Assembly (NCBI GenBank): GCA_019084435.1
Contig: JAHRFV010000153.1
Coordinates: 3,040-67,039 of the forward strand
Source: Dethiosulfatibacter sp.
GTDB taxonomy: Bacteria; Bacillota_A; Clostridia; Tissierellales; Dethiosulfatibacteraceae
Direction: 5' to 3'
DNA: 64,000 nt
Shown: piece by piece, positions 42,251 to 52,400 of the stretch
Layout of the letters: the number at the start of each line of letters is the position of its first letter
How positions within the stretch are numbered: position 1 is the first letter of the stretch
Program-made: the position numbers and the translations under genes
The notes under the pieces: generated by a model
What the model saw: the letters and a program-made list of their open reading frames with translations, nothing else
The model's database searches: none
Told to the model about the DNA's origin: nothing

Positions 42251-43318
42251 CTACATATTTAAATCTATTCCAATACCAGGCTTATCATAAAGTGTCATTG
42301 TCCCACCCTTTATATCAAATCCGCCGTTGATTCCTTCACATTCCTTACAAACCATAAATCCATCCAAATCGGCATCTAAAATGTTCTTCTTAGAAGCAAC
42401 AAAATGAGCACCTGCAGCTATACCTATTCTGCTCTCAAGCATACACCCTACCATACAGCTTAAGCCTGATGCCTGGGCAATTGCATTTATTTGCTCAGCC
42501 TTGTAGATACCACCTGATTTCATAAGCTTAATATTAATAATATCTGCTGCTTCCCTCTTTACAACATTAATTGCATCCTCTGGAGAAAATACACTTTCAT
42601 CTACCATAACCTTTATATTAACCTTTTTCCTGATAAAAGCAGTTCCATCGATATCCCAGTAGGGTCTAGGCTGTTCTACGGCATATACTCCGTATTTTTC
42701 AACTGCATTCATTACCATAACCGCATCTGCTACGGTCCAGCCCTGATTCGCATCCATCTTAAGCTTAATATCATTGCCGACCGCTTCCCTGATTAGTCTG
42801 ATTGCCTCTATGTCCATCTCAGGGTCTATTCCAGCCTTAACCTTGATAATCTTAAAGCCGCTATCAACCTTTTCCTTTGCCGCATAAGCCATTTCCTTAG
42901 GTTCGTCTATGGATAAAGTTATATCTGTCTCCAGCTGATTTGAATTGCCTCCAAGAACCTTGTACAGAGGTACTCCCATAACCTTACCTTTTATATCGAA
43001 TAATGCAATATCAATTCCTGCCTTTGCGGCTGTATTATTGGTTATATATCTATCCATAACCTGGTGTATAAGCTCAATATCAAGAGGATCCATACCTTTC
43101 AACTTTTCAGCTAAAGCCTTAATAACTGCAATAGCTGTATCAACACTTTCTCCAGTTACAAACTCAATAGGTGAACTCTCTCCCACTCCGTATATGCCTT
43201 CATTGGTAATAATCTTAACAATAATAGTATCATATTGTTCAATCACTCCTAACGATACTTTAAATGGTTTCAGCAGTTTAAGCGGAAGCTTTTCCACCTT
43301 GATGTCGGTAATCTTCAT
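42251..43318 (-). CDS. Dipeptide epimerase (enolase superfamily)
   Basis: A 355-aa member of the muconate-lactonizing subgroup. Active-site features: FKIIKVKAGIDPEMDIEAI (KxK), LKMDANQGWTVADAVMVMNA (metal Asp), GVYAVEQPRPYWDID (Glu), VMVDESVFSPEDAINVVKRE (Asp), INIKLMKSGGIYKAEQINAI (Lys) and YDKPGIGIDLNM at the end. L-Ala-D/L-Glu-type epimerases recycle murein dipeptides or related ones; the exact dipeptide is not predictable here. RBS AAGGAGGCAAAGAA. Confidence 0.9.
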   Translation of the reverse strand: MKITDIKVEKLPLKLLKPFKVSLGVIEQYDTIIVKIITNEGIYGVGESSPIEFVTGESVDTAIAVIKALAEKLKGMDPLDIELIHQVMDRYITNNTAAKAGIDIALFDIKGKVMGVPLYKVLGGNSNQLETDITLSIDEPKEMAYAAKEKVDSGFKIIKVKAGIDPEMDIEAIRLIREAVGNDIKLKMDANQGWTVADAVMVMNAVEKYGVYAVEQPRPYWDIDGTAFIRKKVNIKVMVDESVFSPEDAINVVKREAADIINIKLMKSGGIYKAEQINAIAQASGLSCMVGCMLESRIGIAAGAHFVASKKNILDADLDGFMVCKECEGINGGFDIKGGTMTLYDKPGIGIDLNM

Positions 43319-43424
43319 TTCTTTGCCTCCTTAAGTTTTATTTCATATTATACTTATACACTTAATCAATGTCAAGACACATATTAATTTATAATACATT
43401 TTTTTAATTATTAATTAAAGAATA

Positions 43425-43490
43425 AACAAGGGACAGTTCCAAAGTATAAATAAACCTTGTAGGTTCACAATACTCCGAAACTATCCCTTT
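43425..43490. repeat. Long imperfect hairpin between regulator and epimerase genes
   Basis: AAGGGACAGTTCC and GAAACTATCCCTT, with inner AGTAT/ATACT pairs, can fold into one long stem-loop. It lies ~20 bases after the regulator stop on the minus strand and may terminate that transcript. The 'GGGACAGTTCC' end also recalls REP-like elements. Confidence 0.45.
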
Positions 43491-43511
43491 AATATTAATG
43501 GTATTAATTCT

Positions 43512-44060
43512 CTAATATAAGGCAGGACATATGGTACTTATCCCTGTTGCTTTTTCTTCTTTGGGATTAAAAATCTTATGATATGAGTTTTCCCTGATAT
43601 ATAAGCTGTCTCCCTCATTTAAAGTATATTTTTGTTCTTCGATATGGACTTCAATTGTTCCTTCCAACACAAGTACGCATTCATCAGAATTATGAATCAA
43701 AAATTCTTCACTGCTCCAGCTTACAGGTTCCATCTCAAAATATATTATGTCCATCTTTGTTTCTAATGATTTATCTGCAATTGGAGTTATAAACTCGTAA
43801 ACAATACTGCTATTAGGAAGATCCAACCTTTTTCTTTCATTTGACTTAACCAATATATGGCTTTTTTCTTCATCTGCAAGAAAATAATATACAGCAACAC
43901 CAAAAACATTTGAAATTTTCCTAAGAGCTGACAGAGAAGGTTCAATCAGTTCTCTTTCTACCTGTGAAAGATAACTGGCTGTGAACTTTGTTTCTTCAGC
44001 CAGCTCATTTAATGTCATCCCATTATTTTTTCGTATTTCTCTAATTTTTGTTCCTAACAT
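43512..44060 (-). CDS. XRE-cupin transcriptional regulator
   Basis: A 182-aa protein. An N-terminal HTH (REIRKNNGMTLNELAEETKF, then TASYLSQVERELIEPSLSAL, RKISNVFGVAVYYFLADEEK) is joined to a C-terminal cupin_2 barrel (SSEEFLIHNSDECVLVLEGT, then HIEEQKYTLNEGDSLYIREN, SYHKIFNPKEEKATG). This class senses a small molecule through the cupin and controls neighbouring catabolic genes, here plausibly the epimerase, transporter and hydrolase. RBS AAGGAGAGTTAAAA. Confidence 0.9.
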   Translation of the reverse strand: MLGTKIREIRKNNGMTLNELAEETKFTASYLSQVERELIEPSLSALRKISNVFGVAVYYFLADEEKSHILVKSNERKRLDLPNSSIVYEFITPIADKSLETKMDIIYFEMEPVSWSSEEFLIHNSDECVLVLEGTIEVHIEEQKYTLNEGDSLYIRENSYHKIFNPKEEKATGISTICPALY

Positions 44061-44148
44061 TTTTAACTCTCCTTATTTATTAAAGAAATATTAAAGCTTA
44101 TCGTCCTAACTTCAAACTTATTATAATTATTATATCATAACATTAGCT

Positions 44149-44316
44149 TGTGTAAATGATACTCTAAAAGTGTACCACTTTGATGCTGAATGACAGTGAA
44201 AAAGTTTACCACCTAACATATAAAATCCTTTAAAATGTAAATATACATTTGAAGACCAGCTAATTAAAGTCAAGAATAAAGTGTGAAAAAGTGTTATAAA
44301 ATTGCTTTTAAAAAAA
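44149..44316 (+). mobile_element. Left end of an IS21-like element (separated from its istA)
   Basis: TGTGTAAATGATAC at ~44149 is followed by related repeats AGTGTACCAC (44169-44178) and AGTTTACCAC (44203-44212), 34 bases apart. This resembles the multiple terminal repeats of IS21-family ends. The istA gene that should follow within ~150 bases is ~1.7 kb away, beyond the IS110 element, so the IS110 copy seems inserted between end and gene. No target duplication identified. Confidence 0.5.
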
Positions 44317-44381
44317 GGCTCAGCAAACAGACCATTGAAAAACACGAACAATGGCAAAATCAAAGTTTGAAGCAGTAGTCT

Positions 44382-45677
44382 TTAAGCGGCAGTATGAAGC
44401 ATGGCCATTTGACCTTTCCAATGGGCATCCGGCAAACGAAGTTCATAGGGTTTCTGGTCTCTCAAAACGGCAAAGATGTACTGCAAAAGCTTGTGCATGA
44501 CTGCGATGAGCGCCACTTTTTTCTTCTTGGAAACAATCTTTGATTCGTAGTAATCCTTTAAGACAGGGTTGACAGCAACGCCTTTCCTGCTTTTACGGAT
44601 CGAAGCCATGGCAGAGGTGAACAAAACCCTGCGACCCAGTTTGGAACCACGTTTGGACATCCGGTTTTGGTTGCCTTTAAACTTTCCGGATTCCTTGACT
44701 GTGGGATCCACCCCGAAGAAAGCAACAAAAGCTTTTGGAGATCGGAATCTTGAGAAATCACCCATTTCGGCGATCAAAGTAACCGCGGAGAGAAAGCCGA
44801 TTCCTGGCATGGCATCCAGCAAATGAATGTTTCTGCGAAAATGCTCGGGAAAGGCAGTAGATTCCACCTGATTTCGAATGGTTTTCTCTAGTTGTTTCAT
44901 GCCGTGGGAGATGCTTTCGATGGTCATAATCATTGTTTTGAGCTTCTCTTCAAGTGCAATGCTCCCAAGGCCTATGGCATCGGCGATATGCGCATAGTCA
45001 TAGAGAGGAACAATCTTCTCTCTAGCCCACTTTTCGCTTCTGCGAGATCCCTGGGCAATATCAAAGACCAACTGGTCCAGATCGCAGTTTTGCATCGCTT
45101 TGGGGGAGGGATAATCTTTTAGAAGTTTAAGGGCTGCAACAGAGAAAGGATTCTTAAAGACATCCAGGAACCCTGGAAAGAGTAGACGCAAGTCGTTCAT
45201 AAACCGGTGCTTGCAGTCTGTCAGGTTATCCGCCAGTGCGAAGTATTCTCTACAAAGCATTCGCAATGTAATAATCTCAGGTTCTGGAACCAAAGAAACT
45301 TTGACGTCCTGGTATTTTGCAAGTTTTGCAATGGCGATGGCATCTTTCTTATCGTTTTTTACTTTCCGAAGGTCGAAATTTTTGGTAGAATGGACACACA
45401 AAGGGTTCAGGACAAATCCTTTGAGGTCATTCGACCTTAGGAAGAAAAAGAGCGGTAAGTGGAAAATGCCCGTGGATTCTACAAAGTAGATGGGCTTTCT
45501 GTTTAACCGTTCTTCTTCTTTTTTGAGGATTTGAAGAAGATAATTGAACTCGCCGGGATTGTGGTCGATACGAAACGGTTTTCGGATCAGTTCACCGTCT
45601 GGAGCCAGCATTGCTACCAAGGAAAACTCGGAAGCAACATCGATGCCAACCACAAAATCATGAAGGAACTCAGACAT
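44382..45677 (-). CDS. IS110-family transposase
   Basis: About 431 aa. The N-terminal DEDD/RuvC-like domain has FVVGIDVASEFSLVAMLAPD (Asp), PIYFVESTGIFHLPLFFFL (Glu) and RKVKNDKKDAIAIAKLAKYQ (KxDxxDA). The C-terminal Transposase_20 domain has LLDAMPGIGFLSAVTLIAEM, AFVAFFGVDPTVKESGKFKG and RRVLFTSAMASIRKSRKG. The gene looks intact. Transposases of this family use bridge RNA to select donor and target. ATG at 45677 (MSEFLHDFVVG) is chosen; the open frame starts three codons earlier. Confidence 0.93.
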   Translation of the reverse strand: MSEFLHDFVVGIDVASEFSLVAMLAPDGELIRKPFRIDHNPGEFNYLLQILKKEEERLNRKPIYFVESTGIFHLPLFFFLRSNDLKGFVLNPLCVHSTKNFDLRKVKNDKKDAIAIAKLAKYQDVKVSLVPEPEIITLRMLCREYFALADNLTDCKHRFMNDLRLLFPGFLDVFKNPFSVAALKLLKDYPSPKAMQNCDLDQLVFDIAQGSRRSEKWAREKIVPLYDYAHIADAIGLGSIALEEKLKTMIMTIESISHGMKQLEKTIRNQVESTAFPEHFRRNIHLLDAMPGIGFLSAVTLIAEMGDFSRFRSPKAFVAFFGVDPTVKESGKFKGNQNRMSKRGSKLGRRVLFTSAMASIRKSRKGVAVNPVLKDYYESKIVSKKKKVALIAVMHKLLQYIFAVLRDQKPYELRLPDAHWKGQMAMLHTAA

Positions 45678-45699
45678 AAGAAACACAACCTTTCAACAT

Positions 45700-45960
45700 A
45701 AAATGGATCAGAGCATCCACAACAGAGGAATGCCAGACAACCTTGCATGTGATACGGGTAGTTCCGCTATTGGAAACCCAACCAGCTAAACATCGAATCA
45801 TTCCCGTGGAGTGACACGCTTTTTCGCGGGTATAAGCAATTGCTTCCCAGGAGGAATGCACGTCTATCTCTCTGACGATTTGATTATACACGATGTTCCG
45901 CCTAATGGCATGCAGCATGTCATGGAAGCTCAGATCTGAACAATTATGAAAAACTATTAA
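45700..45960 (-). ncRNA. Candidate IS110 bridge RNA region
   Basis: This ~260-base stretch lies 5' of the transposase gene inside the proposed element and holds no convincing gene (an 82-codon open frame has no support). Typical IS110-group elements encode their bridge RNA at this end. I could not derive guide loops by eye, so this is a location call only. Confidence 0.35.
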
Positions 45961-46023
45961 GCATCATTCGGGCTCAGGTTTACCAACTTGGCCCAACTAA
46001 ATCATACAAGGAGGATGAAAGGT

Positions 46024-46767
46024 GTGATCATAGAATTGGACATTTATTCTGCTATACGCCTTCGATATACAGAAGGTGAATCTATCCGGTCAATTTCACA
46101 AAGCCTTGGTATATCTAGGCAGACCGTAAAAAAGTATTGTGAAGGTAACACCCATCCTGATGTACGCAAAACATATGAAAGAACTTCAGCAGTAATTACA
46201 TCGGATGTTGAATCATTCATTCTCAGCTGCTTTATTGAAGATGAAACTGAGAATCTAAAGAAACAAAAGCATACTGCTAAACGCATTTATGACCGATTAG
46301 TAGATGAGCAAAGTTTTACAGGTTCATACTCATCAGTCAGAGATGCAGTTCGCAGGCTCAGAGTCAATCATGCCGTACCACCACAAAGTGATATTCCCTT
46401 AACTTATGATCCCGGCGAAGCAATGCAAATTGATTGGGGTGAAGCAACCGCCTATCTTGATGGTCAAAAAGTTAAAGTATATCTGTTTTGTGCAAGGCTA
46501 TGTAACAGTTGTGATATATTAGTTCAGGCCTACCAAACACAAAACCAAGAAGCTTTCTTAGAAGCACAACAAAGAGCGTTTGATTTCTTTGGCGGTGTAC
46601 CCCGTAGAGTTATCTTTGACAATGCAAAAGTCGCTCTAAAAGAAGGGTTTGGACTGTATGCTAAGCCACAAGACAAATATTTGTCTTTTAGTGCACACTA
46701 TGCTTTTACCTTAGACTTCTGTAATCCTGCTAAAGGTAACGAAAAGGGCTTAGTAGGTGCGACTTGA
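46024..46767 (+). pseudogene. IS21-family transposase IstA, 3'-truncated
   Basis: The start is GTG at 46024 with AAGGAGGATGAAAG upstream. It reads IIELDIYSAIRLRYTEGESI, then ISRQTVKKYCEGNTHPDV (HTH), AMQIDWGEATAYLDGQKVKV (first catalytic Asp) and PRRVIFDNAKVALKEGFGLY (second Asp). It breaks at NPAKGNEKGLV, exactly before the third catalytic Glu expected in 'NEKGxVE', then GAT and a stop. The C-terminal half and istB are missing, so this copy is inactive. Confidence 0.88.
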
Positions 46768-46870
46768 AGTCGTTAAGTGAATTGTCATCTATGACTACTT
46801 CATCCGTTTGAAGTATTCCTATCGTCATATGCGAAGAAAGTAATTTCTTGGTGTAAAGCTGACGGGATCC
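46756..46870. other. Junction between truncated IS21 and the interrupted restriction gene
   Basis: About 115 bases join the istA break to the end of homologous DUF1524 sequence near 46870. The plus strand shows a small palindrome CGACTTGAAGTCG and a short open stretch reading IYDYFIRLKYSYRHMRRK, possibly the tail of another lost gene. The minus strand supplies the 14 aberrant C-terminal codons of the DUF262 fragment. Confidence 0.5.
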
Positions 46871-48489
46871 CACAGTTCAACATTACGAAGCGTCTGATTG
46901 AACTTAATCGGACTATCCTTAAAGCCATTTTCCATGTCTCTTTTCTCGGAGAACGGCTTATCGCTATATTCAGAGTTATAGCCTGTAAGGGTTAGATTCC
47001 CTATGGTATGCAGCCAAGTCTCATGAATTCTTTCCCATTCTGCACCAAGCTCATTTTTCCACTCTTCCGATAGACTTGGATTCTGTGGCATGACGTGCTC
47101 AATGGTGTACTGATCCACTTCAACACGTTCTTTTCTATTAAAATTCTCTACCCTTTTAAACCAGTAGCTTCGTCTTGGAATGTTATACAGATCTCTGGTC
47201 TTCAGTTCTTTTACAAACTCCGTATCATTTGGGAACCGCCTATATGAAGGCAAGAGGATGAACTGTGCTTTCACACTTTCCACGTAACGCATTTTATCAA
47301 CTGACCTCATAAAAGTTGAGAAAGTCTTGTTTAGTGAGTTGGTCGGGATCGAGCAGATATTTCTTCTGAATACATAGGCTTCCACCAATCTAAGGATTTC
47401 AATAAAATCCTCTTTTATCAGAACGCCTTCTTCGTAATCGTCGTAGATCTCCATCAGCAAAGGATAAGCTACATCAACACGTAATTCTTTGATGTCGTTA
47501 AACACAACCCTTAGATCCTTATCAGGCTCCTGGTTGAGCGTCATATTGCAATAATACTTGGAAAACTTTCTAATATCTTCGACAATTTGACTGATCTCAA
47601 TATCCTTTGATCTCATCAAAACGGCATAATCTTTGAAAGCTTCATACACTTCGCTGATTCTAGGTATTCTTCCAGTTTTAACGGTTAAAAAGTGACGCAT
47701 GAACCCATCAAAATCTGAGGTGTATGCTTCCTGACCAAAATCAATTTCCATGGGCCTCCAGAGGTGCTCATATAAAAATGATTGCTGCTTTATATCAAGG
47801 CCCATCAATATATAGTTTCGAATCAAATCCGCCTGTGTCAATTCTTTCCCTGTTGAGTTCATACTTTCAAAAATAAGCTGCGGATTATCTTGATCGCTAC
47901 TAAGTGCAATATCAACGACTATGAGTTTTGCGATTCCCTTACACAGCACTTCTAATTTGTCGCTGTAATCCTCTATCCATTCCTTGAAAAACTCATAGTT
48001 TTCTTTGATTCTTAGAGAATATTTCTTCGGCATTTCTTTACCATCAACTATTGCAATCAGAGATTCTCTATCTGTTTTTGATAAAATCAGCTTGTAGTAT
48101 TTCTCTCCCTCTTCTTCAGGGTTTCGAAGATAATAGTTTCTTAATTTCCTGGGAGAAAAGCCATCGATAATTTCCTGCTCACCGGTTGGTAAATCTCTCA
48201 GCTTATCAGCAAGGGCAGCAATCAGAAGAGATAATGTTGTCAATCTTTGCTGGCCATCTATAACCAATAACGGTGACTGACTCGTTATACTATATAATCC
48301 CTTTTCAATATACACGATGGAACCTACAAAATGCGCATTAATCCCTTTGTTTTCACCAGTTCTAATAATATCATCCCAAAGCTGACGGCATTCTCTTTTA
48401 GACCAAGAATAGGTTCTTTGATAAATTGGGATAACAAACTGTGGTGACTTTTTTATAAACTCAAGTAGCTTTGCTTCTGTTGCCTTCAA
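46825..48489 (-). pseudogene. 5' fragment of GmrSD-like gene: DUF262-DUF1524
   Basis: The N-terminal DUF262 domain has IPIYQRTYSWSKRECRQLWD and LLVIDGQQRLTTLSLLIAAL (IDGQQR nucleotide-use motif). The C-terminal DUF1524 HNH-like domain has DQYTIEHVMPQNPSLSEEWK, HTIGNLTLTGYNSEYSDKPF and SEKRDMENGFKDSP. Homology ends at LRNVELW (46871); the last 14 residues are aberrant. In relatives a DUF5655 domain follows, and that segment is found at 37681-38190. GmrSD-type proteins are type IV restriction enzymes acting on modified phage DNA. The start is TTG at 48489 (GGGGGTGAAGCA upstream). It might still fold without its C-terminus. Confidence 0.85.
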
Positions 48490-48513
48490 TGCTTCACCCC
48501 CTTAAACTAGTCT

Positions 48514-48735
48514 CTACAACTCCATTTGGTTCAGTAAATCCCTCAGCTTTTTAAGTTCCTCAGTACTTAAGGTTACGCCCTTGCCCATTTTCTCATGTTC
48601 CGGCGCCCAATCCCTGATGTCATATTTAGGTTCTCTGTCATTCCAGCTGATTAAATTCAGTTCCTTTGACCAGCCTTTATTGTTTTCTGAAAGAGTGCCC
48701 ACAGTTTCTTTGATTTCATATTTAATATCTGCCAT
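48514..48735 (-). CDS. YdbC/PC4-like small protein
   Basis: A 73-aa protein (MADIKYEIKETVGTLSENNK, then GWSKELNLISWNDREPKYDI, RDWAPEHEKMGKGVTLSTEE, LKKLRDLL). This matches the YdbC family, related to PC4-type single-stranded nucleic-acid binding proteins. ATG at 48735 follows AAAGGAATGATTTAC. It sits between the metallopeptidase and GmrSD-like genes and may be a co-transcribed ssDNA-binding partner, or simply a passenger. Confidence 0.8.
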   Translation of the reverse strand: MADIKYEIKETVGTLSENNKGWSKELNLISWNDREPKYDIRDWAPEHEKMGKGVTLSTEELKKLRDLLNQMEL

Positions 48736-48756
48736 GTAAATCATTCCTTTCATTAA

Positions 48757-49473
48757 TCAGTAGGTCCATTGACTACTTTCATAAATCATTTCATTTAGCT
48801 CATCTCGAATGCTCTTCCAATTTGGAAGAAACTCATCCATGTACACTTTAAACCTATCATTATGGTGCCTTTCAAGTAGATGGACCATTTCATGAACTAT
48901 GATGTATTCTAAGCATCTTGGGTTTTTCTTGGCTAGTTCAAGGTTAATCCATATCCGTTTATCCTGTTCATTGCAGGTTCCCCATTTTGTTTTCATGAGT
49001 TTGACGCCCCACTCATTAACAGTTACACCGATTGTATCTTCCCATTTTTCTATATACTCAGGTATCAGACTCTTTAGCTCCTCTCGATACCACTGACTTA
49101 CAATCCGCTCACGTTTTTCTTTTGTATGCCCCGGTCTCACATAAAGGTCCATATACTTCTTATTTCGCAGTTCTACTCGCTGTTTTTCACTGGATTCAAT
49201 GACATTGAGTAGATAGCGGCTTCCCATGAAGTAATGGCTTTCTCCTGACAAAAACTCTCTAACAGATTGACGTTCCTGGGTATCAAACTCTTTTCGTTGT
49301 TTTTTAATCCATGAAAGCTTGGATATGACAAAAAGTCTAATAGCCTCTTCATCCATATTTTCAGGAGCTGCAAGCCTCACTCTACCAGCCGGCGGATGAA
49401 CTGAGAGATGAACATTCTTAATATTTTTCTTTATAACTTCAATTTCTATATCATTGATTATGATGTTATTCAT
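48757..49473 (-). CDS. DUF45/YgjP-like zinc metallopeptidase
   Basis: About 238 aa, with VHLSVHPPAGRVRLAAPENM at the N-terminus, KLMKTKWGTCNEQDKRIWIN, and LEYIIVHEMVHLLERHHNDR, which contains the HExxH zinc site (HEMVH), followed by YMDEFLPNWKSIRDELN. The SprT/WSS1-like M48-related YgjP family is regularly encoded beside hsdR in type I restriction operons, where its role is unclear. ATG at 49473 with AAGGTGAATACTAGA upstream. Probably coupled to hsdR. Confidence 0.88.
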   Translation of the reverse strand: MNNIIINDIEIEVIKKNIKNVHLSVHPPAGRVRLAAPENMDEEAIRLFVISKLSWIKKQRKEFDTQERQSVREFLSGESHYFMGSRYLLNVIESSEKQRVELRNKKYMDLYVRPGHTKEKRERIVSQWYREELKSLIPEYIEKWEDTIGVTVNEWGVKLMKTKWGTCNEQDKRIWINLELAKKNPRCLEYIIVHEMVHLLERHHNDRFKVYMDEFLPNWKSIRDELNEMIYESSQWTY

Positions 49474-49474
49474 T

Positions 49475-52400
49475 CTAGTATTCACCTTGATTCTTCACAA
49501 TTTCAAAGATCTCATCAAGCTTTTCATCATCTTCAACATATCTTCCAACGATATACTTGACCTTCCGCTCTTTAATTTTACTACCTCTCCACCCATCTGG
49601 TCGGTTGTATGTTAGATCTTCATCAATAGCTAAAACCAAACTTTCATCTTGATCTAAGTTATCGTATAAAGCTCTTTTTGCTCCGGAGTTAATCGTCTTA
49701 GGATAACTTTCCGATTTTCCAGGATCCTTGGCTCTCTTAGCCAGCTCTACGATTTTTGCAAGGTACTCCTGATAATTTACTACCTGCTCTTTTCTTAGCT
49801 TTATAATTTCATCTAAAAGGACTGACATTTTTTCATAGTACTTAGGGTTGGTTGGAGTTTCATCAATGATGAGTTTTCTTACGTTATTCTCAATGGTTTC
49901 TGCTGCAGCTTCCTTATCTTTTTTAATGCCTTCTGGCAGTGAGTATACTGCGTCTTCACCTTTCTCTACAATAAGGTCAATCAATGACATGTCATCAAAA
50001 GCAGAGATCTTCTCGCTGTCTTTTGCTGAAATATAAGAATCGATAAGATGTCTCATACCGCCCTCATAGGCTTTAAGATCAATATAATCACCAGCTGCAT
50101 GCATCACTTCATGGCGAACATTATCGTAGTATTTTGTTAAACGTATAATCTCATCCGCTTCCTGTTTTGAATATCCTGCATCTTCCATTTCATTGGCAAG
50201 ACCTGCGTAGGCTCTTATGAAAGCTACAACATGTTTATAAAGAGCGAGTCTTTTCTGTTCATTTTCCTTTATAGCATCTTTGTCAAGTGTGTCCTTTGCT
50301 ACAAAATATCTGATGTAAGCCAATGTATCTTTTGGTGGCGCCACAGGTTCACACAGTGCTTCCAAACTTTCTAATGCTGTGTCCAGCTTTTCTCTGGCTT
50401 TGTCCAATCGATTCGTCAATAGTCCTTCAATGTCTTCTTTCTCATATCCATCAAAAGCTTCTGAAGTATAATCTCCAACAGACTTTTCAAGACTCTTAAA
50501 GAGATCCTTGTAATCCACGATATAGCCGTACTCTTTATCATCTCCATGAAGACGATTTACACGACAAATAGCCTGGAAAAGCCCATGATCCTGCATGCTC
50601 TTATCAATATAGAGATAGGTAGCAGGTGGTGCATCAAAGCCTGTAAGCAGTTTATCAACGACAATTAGGAGCTTCATCTGAGCCGGATCATCGATGAACT
50701 GTTTCTTGACTTCTTCTTCGAAATCTTCCGGATTTTTTCCATCAAGCATTTTTTGATAGATCTCGTATTTTTCAATATTCTCTGTCTCCTGATCTTCCCC
50801 AGTACTTTCACCTTTTATATCAGAAATATTAGGAGAATAGGATGTAACAATGGCACATTTCTTAAATCCTTCAGCTTGGAAAAGTTCATAGTACTTACAA
50901 GCCTCGTAAATACTACCTGCCACAAGCATGGCATTTCCCCTTCCATTTTGAAGACGATCCTTTGTTTCCATATCGTATATGATGTCATTCACAATTCTTA
51001 CTAATCTGGACTTTGAGCTAAGTACTTTTTGAAGAGTTCCCCATCGTTGTTTTAGTTTAACGACGGCATAGTCTGTAAGTCCTCTAGTTTTTGCTTCAAA
51101 CCATTTGTCAATTTTTTCTTGGGAAGTGATATCTTGATCTACATCCCGAGCTTCATACTGAAGGTCAAGTACAACATTATCCTTTACTGCCTCATCGAAC
51201 TTATAGGTATGGATATAGCCGCCAAAGACTTCAATACTTTTTTGCTTATCTTTCTTTAGTAAAGGTGTGCCGGTAAAGCCAATAAACACGGCATTGGGCA
51301 GAATTACTTTCATAGCATCATGAAGCTTTCCAGATTGTGTTCTATGACACTCATCTACAAAAACATAGATGTCTCCTTTTGCCTTGAAATCCTTAGGCAA
51401 GCTCTTCTTAAGGTCAGCTATGTACTGATCATAATCGGATTCTTTCAATTCTCCTTCTTTTCTACCAAACTTGTGAATCAGCGAACCTAATAGAAGCGGA
51501 GTTGTAGCGTTTAACTTCTCAATCAGATCGGCTCCACTTTTGGTTCTATAAAGATCCTCGTCTACACCTCTGAATACTTTCTCTATCTGCTTATCCAGTT
51601 CATCTCGATCTGTGATGATCAAGATTCTGGAATCAGAAATATTTTCTCTGATCCATTTTGCCAGCCAAACCATGGTCAGACTTTTACCACTGCCTTGCGT
51701 ATGCCAAATGATGCCACCTTCACGCTGTTTCACCTTTTGTGAAGCTGCTCTCACACCCAAATACTGATTCTGCCGGCATAGTTTCTTTACGCCTCTATCA
51801 AAAACAACAAAGTCATGAATGATTTCTAAAAGTCTTTCCTTATGGCACATACCAACAATCTGCTTGTCCAGAACGTAATCAAGGGATTCAGTGATTGACT
51901 CCACTTCTAAGGATAATCTGTCATCAGCTTTATCGTCTTCTTTCCAGGTCAGGTAATATTTTTCTTTGGTTTCGATGGTTCCATAACGCATACCCGCTGT
52001 ATCATTGCCAGCCATGATCAGTTGCATAGTATGAAAAAATGGTCTGATGAAATTGGAGGTTTGATTATCCAGATTCTGCCTGATGCCTTCAGAAATAGAA
52101 ACTGTACTGCGCTTTAGTTCAATGACTCCCAGAGCAATACCATTAACGTAAATAACGATATCCGGACGCTTTTTGTGTTCGCCTTTGATAGAGACTTCTT
52201 CTGCAATATAGAAGTCATTGTCATACACATCATCAAAATTGATAAAAGAAACCGTTTGATTGTTCTCTCCCATATGCTCTTTTACCTGAGCACCATATCG
52301 AATCAAAGAGTATACTGACTTGTTGGCATAGTATAGTTTATCCACCTGATTCCCAGCTGCTTTGACCAGCTTATCTACTGCACGATTAATTAGATTAGGA

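Larger units (their letters stand above)
44317..45977 (-). mobile_element. IS110-family element (boundaries approximate)
   Basis: A complete IS110-type transposase gene is flanked by ~65 bases on its 3' side and ~290 non-coding bases on its 5' side. GGCTCAG occurs at both proposed edges (44317-44323 and 45971-45977) and could mark them. IS110 elements have no conventional inverted repeats; members encode a bridge RNA in a non-coding end, and the 5' flank here has the right size. The limits are proposals. Confidence 0.6.

Noticed and set aside
45670..45918. 82-codon minus-strand frame upstream of the IS110 transposase
   Set aside because: No RBS or family match; better explained as the non-coding end of the IS110 element.
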